10,324 nt of DNA from Isohypsibius dastychi. Its lineage: Eukaryota > Tardigrada > Eutardigrada > Parachela > Isohypsibiidae. The translations under genes were made by a program, and so were the position numbers. Positions within the stretch are counted from its first letter, which is position 1. Each line of letters starts with the position of its first letter. The notes under the pieces are model-generated. The model saw nothing but the letters and a program-made list of their open reading frames with translations. It was not told where the DNA came from and searched no databases. Shown here in pieces: positions 1-5,732 of the stretch. The stretch spans positions 1 through 10,324 of the forward strand of contig JAQIWT010001561.1 of the NCBI GenBank assembly GCA_034696485.1, given 5' to 3'.

Positions 1-831
1 TTGTAGTTTATATTAGAAATTAATATTGCTATTATGCGCGTTGATAGAATGAATTGATCATCACTCTACTCATATCGTCGAAAGGATAATGAAATGGCCG
101 AGGTTATATCTATGTATTGTGTGACACCGAATATTTGATCGCGCGTCACCGCATATGCCCTTTTTCCAAAAGAGAGGAGAAAATGTCCCCTGAGATATAA
201 TATCGGGGACAGTATTTTAATATATTTTAAGTTCGCATTACTTGCGATATTTCTTCGCATCATCACGTATGTAATCATATATTCGTTAATTCTATATAGG
301 ACTGCGCTGTCATCGATCCTGCACCCGGCCCTCGCTGTATTCTAATTCTGCGTTTATTTATTATGCTTGAATAAAATAATGTCGCAACATCATCGCATAT
401 TGCACATGCGCAATGATAATAATAAATGATCAAAAGAAAGACATCGATGTCCGTTTTTGCGCACGCGCGGGTTATTTTAATTTAATTTAATTATATTATA
501 TATCATCAAGACATTACATTTATTTCAAATCGTATGGATTTTATATGTTATATTTTCTCGCGCTCGCGTATAACATATCATATAAGCCGCGCGCATTTTT
601 TAATCTAAATATGAATAAAAATAGCGAGAGATTCAAATTTTTGGTTTTATCACATGGCGGTTTGGAAGAGGGGACTATGTGGTATACGCTGTATAAACAA
701 CCTCGAGCCATGTATGCGACACGGTCTGGCCTTTCGTTCGTTCGTTCGAGAGATCGAGTTTAACTTTGTTTTCTTTATATGGTCTCGAATCAAATAATAG
801 AATAGAAATCACAAATTAAAAAACAAAAACT
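1..831. other. AT-rich stretch without a recognisable gene
   Basis: The stretch is AT-rich and frequently interrupted by stop codons in all frames. The longest frames are about 70 codons (minus strand 66-278, plus strand 545-763). They show no recognisable domain and are rich in the I, Y, F and N residues expected from AT-rich noncoding DNA. Near 474-502 there is a TTTAA/TTATA-rich tract, and near 736-750 a short run of TTCG tetranucleotides (about four). I see no tRNA, rRNA or mobile element. It may hold distal upstream sequence of the gene at 1547, but no specific element can be supported. Confidence 0.6.
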
Positions 832-891
832 TTGCCCTTTGTCGATTCGCCCACCTCTGCCCTCCTCCCACGTCTCGTCCTAGAGCGCGAC

Positions 892-1350
892 TGGTGTGAT
901 GTGAATGACCTGAAAGGCGGAAGGATAGCCACACGCCACCCTACAGACACGACCGATAGTTCCCTCGGCCTCTACATACAGCTTTGGTTTAGCCTATACA
1001 CGGTTTTGTTGGTTAAGCGTGCTTAGGGTCTGAGTCAAGTGGCCGCGGCGAACGACCTGAAAGGCGGAAGGATAGCCACACGGCACCTACCCACACACAC
1101 GGCAGAAAGTAGTTCCCTCCCTCTTATTATTTCTTTGTTGGTTAAGCGCTTCTCGGGTCCGATTCAAGTGACCGCGGCGAACGACCTGATAAGCGGAAGG
1201 AGCCACACGGCACCTATCTACACACACGGCAGAAAGTTCCCTCCTGCGTACATTAAGCCTATACACGGTTTTGTTGGTTAAGCGCGCTTAGGGTCTGAGT
1301 CAAGTGACCGCGGCGAACGACCTGAAAGGCGCACAAGGACGGTCACGCGC
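892..1350 (+). repeat. Imperfect tandem repeat, about 3.3 units of 129-147 bp
   Basis: A core containing GACCTGAAAGGCGGAAGG recurs at 907, 1054, 1183 (variant GACCTGATAAGCGGAAGG) and 1319 (start only, then diverging). Spacings are 147, 129 and 136 bp. Each complete unit continues with a CACACG/CACC segment, a TTCCCTC segment, then GTTTTGTTGGTTAAGCG or a variant, and ends in a GGGTCTGAGTCAAGTG-like segment. Units 1 and 3 are most alike at their 3' ends (CCTATACACGG near 995 and 1259); unit 2 lacks that part. The last unit decays at about 1350. The array ends about 200 bp before the start codon at 1547, so it probably lies in the promoter or 5' leader. The frame is partly preserved between units 1 and 2 but broken by stops and by the 136-bp period, so I do not regard the array as coding. 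Confidence 0.85.
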
Positions 1351-1546
1351 CACTCTACGTACTGCATTTGTTAACTGTCCACACGTCCAAAGGCTTGTTT
1401 CTCTTTTGACCAACAGATCAACGCCCTATTATTATCAAGTCTGTCTCAATTGCGGAAGTGCGGCGCACGAAACGGCTCGAAAGGCATCACATCCCTCCGC
1501 GGTCAACCTTTGTCGACGGACGCTGTCAGAACTCTGGTCTCCAAGA

Positions 1547-3022
1547 ATGTCTTTCAATCTTGCATTATTTCTTCGTGGAAGAATGATGATGCTCTTTAGC
1601 CTCGTGCTACTGCACTCGTTATTAGTACTCCAAGCTACCACGGCATCTACGGTCCTCACAAATGCGGACTGTGACGCGCTAGGGGCATTGTACAAGTGTG
1701 CTGGTGGGCCGAGATGTTCAGGTGGAAATTTCTCGTGCTCGTGTCCCGTTCTATTTAGTGGAAGCAACGCGATAGAAAATGTCCATGCAAATCAGTACGG
1801 GTGCCGCATTCCCAGTCTTGGGCCGAATGATATTGTCCAGTGCCCGTGCAAGACCGGTCTTACCTTGAATGAGTTCATCGGGATGATGTGCGGCATATTC
1901 GTTGGGATCCCAATTCTACTCTGCGGTTTGGTCAGCATAGCTAGGAGGATGCGCAAGAGGAGAGTCATTGTCTACTACGGTCCGAAGGAAAACATGGCTT
2001 TGAGGATGGTTCTCAGGACGACTTTAGGTAATCAGTTGCGGCCCGAAATCGACTTTGCAGTCCTCAACAGCAAAACCGTCTTTAACCACTTCAATTTCCT
2101 TGCATTGGCATATTGTTGTACCCCGAAGGGTCAGAGTCTTCGGAGATATATAGGGACTCTGAAGGTTGTTGTGGTTGTCTTAACGGATGAAAGCATTCGC
2201 GAACCACAGATGGTCTTGTTGATGTCGATCGCCCGAATGCTCGATAGACCTCTGCTGGCAATCGTTCCGTCGAATTTGCCTACGAGCACCGTTGATCAAA
2301 TCGCTGAAGAGTTGTGCGGCTGGCATGATCGAGGGGCCACAAGTATCCCGCTGAAAATCGTTGACGATCAACTCACCCCGGAGGAATGGGAATCGCACCT
2401 GAATCCAGACTTTCGCGTGACAAGTGTCTGGTGCACCCGAGCGTTGAAATCATGTTTGGTGGAGTCTAAACCGTTGCGTCTGGACCTCACCGATTTCAAT
2501 GAGAGGCCAAATGGACCCACTGTTGCGATTCTCATTGCGACGATTGAAAGAATGGCTGGTCTCAAGATCCAAACGGTGGGTCCATATGCGTTTAGATTCT
2601 TGGATGAGGAAGCAACGACTGCCGCTGCCCAGTCAGCGCACGTCTCTCCTGAGTCACAGAGTCTTCAAGTGCATCACGATGAGGATAGTCTTATTGCACA
2701 AGCGATTAGAAACTCTCTCCTCACCAGCCCCAGAAACGATGCCCCTAGAGTCAGTCTACAAGCCAATTCCTTCACTATGAGGAACGAAGAGGAAGCTGTT
2801 CGCCAAGCCATTGCGAGATCTCTGCACAACGCCTCCCCTGTGGTCGACGTCGTTCTTCAGGATGACGAGGAAGACGAAGACGTGCGCGAGGCCATGAGAA
2901 GGTCCCTCCACGATTCAAAGTTTGACCCGAGCTCGTATTCGAGAGACCAGGACGAGTCAACGATGGACGATGCTGGCCCCATCCAAAGGCCGTCAAGCAC
3001 GATACGATATCCTCGGTTGTGA
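1547..3022 (+). CDS. Single-pass membrane protein with Cys-rich ectodomain, TIR-like domain and three UIMs
   Basis: This 491-aa protein is predicted to enter the secretory pathway and span the membrane once. Residues 1-34 form a signal peptide: basic R10/R12, then a hydrophobic core ending in ATTAS. Residues 35-108 are a small ectodomain with eight cysteines (42, 51, 57, 64, 66, 86, 99, 101) and an N-glycosylation site at N61. Residues about 109-131 are a membrane helix, followed by a basic stop-transfer patch (RRMRKRR). Residues about 138-270 alternate beta strands and helices; the strand VVVVVLTDE near 207 and the strand LLAIVP near 236 suggest a divergent TIR-like Rossmann domain (inference). 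The C-terminus carries three ubiquitin-interacting motifs at 378-392, 413-427 and 441-455, each with an acidic lead, then hydrophobic, Ala and Ser at +0, +3 and +7. The frame is open upstream to 1304 without another ATG. The ATG at 1547 was chosen because it has A at -3 and puts the signal peptide at the N-terminus; M13-M15 are alternatives. The gene reads without introns. A receptor or sorting role linked to ubiquitin is inferred; no family name is recognised. Confidence 0.85.
   Translation: MSFNLALFLRGRMMMLFSLVLLHSLLVLQATTASTVLTNADCDALGALYKCAGGPRCSGGNFSCSCPVLFSGSNAIENVHANQYGCRIPSLGPNDIVQCPCKTGLTLNEFIGMMCGIFVGIPILLCGLVSIARRMRKRRVIVYYGPKENMALRMVLRTTLGNQLRPEIDFAVLNSKTVFNHFNFLALAYCCTPKGQSLRRYIGTLKVVVVVLTDESIREPQMVLLMSIARMLDRPLLAIVPSNLPTSTVDQIAEELCGWHDRGATSIPLKIVDDQLTPEEWESHLNPDFRVTSVWCTRALKSCLVESKPLRLDLTDFNERPNGPTVAILIATIERMAGLKIQTVGPYAFRFLDEEATTAAAQSAHVSPESQSLQVHHDEDSLIAQAIRNSLLTSPRNDAPRVSLQANSFTMRNEEEAVRQAIARSLHNASPVVDVVLQDDEEDEDVREAMRRSLHDSKFDPSSYSRDQDESTMDDAGPIQRPSSTIRYPRL
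1958..2356 (+). other. Divergent TIR-like cytoplasmic domain (residues ~138-270)
   Basis: Directly after the membrane helix comes a strand (RVIVYY), an amphipathic helix, a strand (IDFAVLN), then a run in the style of known TIR domains: a helix, a very hydrophobic strand VVVVVLTDE, a helix, the strand LLAIVP, and later IPLKIV. The order and location (just inside the membrane) match Toll/IL-1R-type receptors. Sequence agreement with TIR box motifs is weak. Where enzymatic TIR domains carry a catalytic Glu in an S-x-W-C-x-x-E context, this protein has no W-C-x-x-E. It may be a non-catalytic TIR, a SEFIR-like domain or another flavodoxin-like fold. Confidence 0.4.
2678..2911 (+). other. Three ubiquitin-interacting motifs
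   Basis: Three motifs lie at 2678-2722, 2783-2827 and 2867-2911. Their key residues are D378-E379-D380/I383/A386/I387/S390; E414-E415-E416/V418/A421/I422/S425; and E441-D445/V446/A449/M450/S453. All have the UIM pattern: an acidic cluster, then a hydrophobic residue, Ala at +3, a hydrophobic at +4 and Ser at +7, followed by Leu. Linkers are acidic or Ser/Pro-rich and probably disordered. Tandem UIMs are known in ubiquitin receptors of the proteasome and of endosomal sorting, where they bind ubiquitin on a single helix. Confidence 0.85.
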
Positions 3023-3186
3023 CCGCCTTTGACATCGATCCCCTCTCAGGCCGAAATTCCTCGAGTCCTCAAATCAGGTGGACCCAAGTATTATGATTGC
3101 GGTTCCCTGTACTATTATTCCAACCGTAAATCAATTTCAATCCTTTAAAGAGAATTAACGCCATGTCACGTGCTGGAATCCCTTCC

Positions 3187-3235
3187 CAACTGCATCTGCC
3201 TGTGGTTTCTTTCTGCGTCTACTCGGATGCAGTTG
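3187..3235. repeat. Inverted repeat, 10-bp arms
   Basis: CAACTGCATC at 3187-3196 is exactly complementary to GATGCAGTTG at 3226-3235, with a 29-nt spacer. The sequence CCAACTGCAT recurs at 3655-3664. It lies 165 bp after the stop of the upstream gene, so it could fold in its 3' UTR. Chance cannot be excluded at this arm length. Confidence 0.5.
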
Positions 3236-3245
3236 TACGACGCCC

Positions 3246-3488
3246 CTAGTCGGAATCGATGTCCCTAATTAGTAACGACCTCCATGAGGCTTCGATATCT
3301 GGAAGGGACTCCTCCCCTTGAACCTGGTCTACCGAAACAGTATGGCCAGAAGACTCAATTATCAACAAATTAACCAGAGAAATGCCACCCTGGAACACTA
3401 ACCTGACACGGACCAGCTCGTGATGCCATTTGATCGAGTCAGGGTGATAATCATGCAAAGTATTCATACGGAACCTCTCCTGCAGCAT
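3246..3488 (-). CDS. Possible small ORF or exon, 80 codons
   Basis: An ATG-started 80-codon frame with an in-frame TGA seven codons upstream of the ATG. The middle is hydrophobic (FQGGISLVNLLIIES) and the C-terminal third is acidic, ending DIDSD. Composition is more protein-like than neighbouring frames, but no domain is recognised. A CAG just before the start (GACCCAG then GTATGC) could be a splice acceptor or part of a donor, so this may be an exon of an unresolved transcript, a short gene, or chance. It lies antisense to the likely 3' UTR of the gene ending at 3022. Confidence 0.25.
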   Translation of the reverse strand: MLQERFRMNTLHDYHPDSIKWHHELVRVRLVFQGGISLVNLLIIESSGHTVSVDQVQGEESLPDIEASWRSLLIRDIDSD

Positions 3489-3645
3489 ACCTGGGTCGTT
3501 TGCTCGTCACTTATGATGCTAAGCAGTCCAAATCCCCCTAATAAGTGGTGAAAAGAGAAAGATATTGGATTCAGGAATCAAGCCCTTGTATTTAAGAGTC
3601 ATGTATATTCAAACTAAATTCAACAGCGGCTAAGTAAAAGAAGAC

Positions 3646-3671
3646 AATAAATGTCCAACTGCATGGACATT
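3646..3671 (+). terminator. AATAAA overlapping a perfect 8-bp hairpin (possible poly(A) region)
   Basis: A canonical AATAAA sits at 3646-3651 and runs directly into a hairpin: arm AATGTCCA (3650-3657), loop ACTGCA, arm TGGACATT (3664-3671). It is about 620 bp downstream of the stop at 3022, so it could serve as that gene's poly(A) signal if the 3' UTR is long. No nearer AATAAA was seen. Assignment is by position only. Confidence 0.35.
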
Positions 3672-3830
3672 ATCTAAGATCAGATATGAGGGTGGAACGG
3701 CAAGTATAGGCAACGGGAAACACCCCTCCAAGGTAATAGACAAACGTTCGAGAGGGCTGGTCATTTTCAGCTATGGATGATCATCAGGGAAAAGTCAATT
3801 TGGTCGATTCGTACACCGATGAGTCGAGAT

Positions 3831-4367
3831 TTATGACGAATAAGCAGTACGAGCGAGGCGCTGGCTGGCTGCTTCAACGACACGGTCGAGAATCTTCACG
3901 TAGGGAATGTGCGCTGGGCACAACTTTGTGCACGTTCCCCCGCCGCGAGGCAGCACTGGGACGCCGAGAAGTCCCTCTTTGTTGCCCTGCTCGAGCCGCT
4001 CGAGGACGTCCAGCAAGTCCTGGTGGAGGTGGACGACGTTGGTAACATTCTTGTTGCACATATCGATGACGTCGAGCTCAGAGACCTCGCGCTGCATGAC
4101 AAAGTACCTTTTCACGACGGCATCCAGGATGTTTGATCGCGGTGAGAGTCCATCGTGCGGCTTGACCTGACCCTCGAACTTGACGGCCTTGCCGAGGGAC
4201 CGTCTCTTGGCGGCCTTGCGTCTGGATTCGGCGGAGAGTTCATCGAGAGCCGCGGTGGGCGAGGCTGGCGCGAGTGCCGCGGCGGCGTTGAGCGCGTCCA
4301 TCTCGGCCCCGAAGAGGCTCGAGGGGGTGGCGCCGCCCCATGACGACGACGCTGCCGACGAGAACAT
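3831..4367 (-). CDS. 178-aa protein of unknown family, helical middle part
   Basis: The ATG at 4367 has an A at -3 (AGAGATG) and opens a 178-codon frame in a GC-rich island that contrasts with its AT-rich surroundings. Residues 1-45 are Ala/Ser/Pro-rich and probably disordered. Residues 49-60 are strongly basic (RRKAAKRRSLGK), which could be a nuclear localisation signal and a basophilic kinase site. Residues 78-130 form a predicted amphipathic helix or coiled coil with regularly spaced I/L/V (around VVKRYFVMQ, DLLDVLERLE). A Gly-rich turn (RGGG, 141-144) with two Cys (146, 150) follows, then a last helix to the C-terminus. No signal peptide, membrane span or catalytic motif is visible. High GC leaves long frames on both strands here; this one was chosen for its length, ATG context and helix-forming composition. 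I do not recognise the family; a small adaptor or complex subunit is possible. A further 3' exon cannot be excluded. Confidence 0.6.
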   Translation of the reverse strand: MFSSAASSSWGGATPSSLFGAEMDALNAAAALAPASPTAALDELSAESRRKAAKRRSLGKAVKFEGQVKPHDGLSPRSNILDAVVKRYFVMQREVSELDVIDMCNKNVTNVVHLHQDLLDVLERLEQGNKEGLLGVPVLPRGGGTCTKLCPAHIPYVKILDRVVEAASQRLARTAYSS

Positions 4368-4513
4368 CTCTTTCCGCGCACAAATAATCTATGTATCGAA
4401 AGGCGGACACTAAACCGCACGCTTCTTCTCCTCCTCTCCTCGTCGTCACCACCGCTCGTCCTCCAAGTATGTCGTCGACCACTCGATTTTGAATTTTGTT
4501 TTGTCTCTCTCTT

Positions 4514-4521
4514 TTTAAATA
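4514..4521 (-). promoter_or_regulatory. Possible TATA-like element (TATTTAAA)
   Basis: On the minus strand TATTTAAA occurs about 147 bp upstream of the ATG at 4367, followed downstream by a purine-rich tract. Spacing would fit a TATA box plus a leader of roughly 115 nt. The region is AT-rich, so a chance match is quite possible. Confidence 0.2.
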
Positions 4522-4540
4522 ATAAGAACACGTTCAAAAT

Positions 4541-4600
4541 TGAATAATAATAATAATAATAAGTGTGATTTGTGTACCAGTATGATAATAATAATAAAAG
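4541..4600. repeat. AAT microsatellite
   Basis: An uninterrupted run of about six to seven AAT units starts at 4541, and a second shorter AAT run follows at about 4584-4598. Translated on the plus strand it gives an N-run after an ATG-like start, which is the only reason a long frame appears here. Confidence 0.85.
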
Positions 4601-4890
4601 AAGATGAACAAGTTGTGTGGCCAGCGCGACATTTTAATTCTTCGTACACAAGTAGTAAGTTAAGAGGAGTCATCTTCTCATCTGCTTTTGCTCGACTAGA
4701 CAAGTTTGAAAATATCATATGGGAAGTCAAGTGGAAAACACATGGGAAGACGCGCACTCGAGAAGCATGTGAAAGGAGAAAACCAAATGGGAGAGGCGTC
4801 ATGTCCTCCTCCAGACTCCTCAAGTGTGGACCAAGATCAAGTAAAAGAAGCGAAAGCGTCGAATTCATGAGACAACATCCCGACGAATCA

Positions 4891-4918
4891 CATGTGGTCA
4901 CAGGAAAAAGACCACATG
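4891..4918. repeat. Inverted repeat, 9-bp arms (hairpin)
   Basis: CATGTGGTC (4891-4899) pairs perfectly with GACCACATG (4910-4918) across the 10-nt loop ACAGGAAAAA. It could form a stable RNA hairpin or be a two-half-site protein target with CACATG cores. CATG-containing words are frequent nearby (4740, 4768). Confidence 0.6.
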
Positions 4919-5160
4919 ATGAGTTGTGTAGCTGGCACCTTTGCTTTTACTTCTTCTTCTTTTGGTTCATGATGACGCAACTTCAAGTAACCGTTGATGT
5001 GTGCATCCTCGCTGTATCTATTGACCTATAATCAATATTATTATAATGGTAAAGAGGGCAATAGATATAGCAACCCAAGGTGGTGACAATAAAGCGTCGA
5101 TATTATTTTCGAAAGCAAAAATAAAGTCAGCATTTAACGGAAATTACTCAAACGACGGCA

Positions 5161-5197
5161 TATATTTTTAAAAATATAGCGATAGGATATCGATATC
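5161..5197. repeat. Adjacent perfect palindromes
   Basis: An 18-bp perfect palindrome TATATTTTTAAAAATATA (5161-5178) is followed after 7 bp by the 12-bp perfect palindrome GATATCGATATC (5186-5197). The first is an easily melted AT element; the second is a GATATC tandem. Function is unknown. Confidence 0.8.
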
Positions 5198-5372
5198 GTA
5201 CTACGAGCCTCGAGCCCATGCACCAAAGAGGAATTCTCGTTGATGCAGTGCAGTCTTGTCTCATCAAAAAATCTATCGATCAAAAATCATCAAACAAAAC
5301 CAAAGAATTTAAACCGATGTCGTACTAGACTGGAACGAGATATCCAAAACGAGAGGACAGAAACGACAGCGC

Positions 5373-5389
5373 CACCTTACCGTAAGGTG
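5373..5389. repeat. 17-nt palindrome, 8-bp arms
   Basis: CACCTTAC (5373-5380) and GTAAGGTG (5382-5389) are perfect inverse complements around a single C. This resembles a dimer-type transcription-factor site. It lies about 350 bp beyond the stop of the RING gene and about 1 kb upstream of the 178-aa gene, so its target is unclear. Confidence 0.6.
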
Positions 5390-5732
5390 AAAAATACGGT
5401 TTTCGCACTCGTAAATCCTCCGCTCGTTTCCCTTTTCCCCCTGGGCCTCGTTTCATCAGCCATCATCGTGCTCTAAGATAACTACCGCCGCGCCATAATC
5501 CTCCTACGTACCGGCATCAATACATACTTTGGCTGATCAATCGTGCACTATGGGGCGGATTCGCATCGCAAAAACTCGGCCTCATCTCGAATGCAGGCTA
5601 TGATCACATAATAGCCCACATGGTGATGCAAAATGTTGCTATTGATTGAGCGGGTCAAAGTAGTACCATCATCACCAACTGAAACACAATGGTGCCTCAC
5701 CGTGGCATGCGAAATAAGCATTGCTTTAAGGA

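Larger units (their letters stand above)
3023..3830. other. Convergent intergenic region
   Basis: This lies between the 3' ends of the plus-strand gene ending at 3022 and the minus-strand gene ending at 3831. It holds a CACGTG at 3167-3172, two small inverted repeats and an AATAAA, all listed or discussed separately, and an 80-codon minus-strand ORF at 3246-3488. I see no other gene. It probably holds the 3' UTRs of both neighbours. Confidence 0.5.
4368..5732. other. Intergenic region between two minus-strand genes
   Basis: It lies upstream of the 178-aa gene and downstream of the RING gene. Just above the 4367 start the plus strand is pyrimidine-rich (near 4420-4460). An AAT microsatellite and several palindromes follow, listed separately. 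An open plus-strand frame at 4540-5031 begins inside the microsatellite and has a low-complexity N- and F-rich product; I do not take it as a gene. The 5240-5476 plus-strand frame likewise lacks protein-like features. A GTAAGT at 4658 could be a donor, but no exon pair can be built around it. Confidence 0.5.

Noticed and set aside
545-763. 72-codon plus-strand frame in the AT-rich left part
   Set aside because: No domain and composition expected of AT-rich noncoding DNA; could not be supported.
832-1281. Plus-strand frames encoding a repeated NDLKGGRIATRH-like peptide
   Set aside because: The peptide repeats only because the DNA repeats; stops interrupt it and the third period is not a multiple of three.
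892-1350. CRISPR array
   Set aside because: Units are too long and imperfect, spacers are not unique, and the context is eukaryotic.
1435-1767. 110-codon minus-strand frame
   Set aside because: Antisense shadow of the signal peptide and ectodomain of the plus-strand gene.
3773-4343. Several plus-strand frames of 62-90 codons over the 178-aa gene
   Set aside because: They are Arg/Ser/Pro-rich shadows produced by the GC-rich coding sequence on the minus strand.
4112-4537. 141-codon minus-strand frame
   Set aside because: It is extremely Arg/Ser/Pro-rich, overlaps the 178-aa gene in another frame and looks like a shadow.
4540-5031. 163-codon plus-strand frame
   Set aside because: It begins in the AAT microsatellite, is low in complexity at both ends, has no recognisable domain, and a minus-strand frame of similar length covers the same bases.
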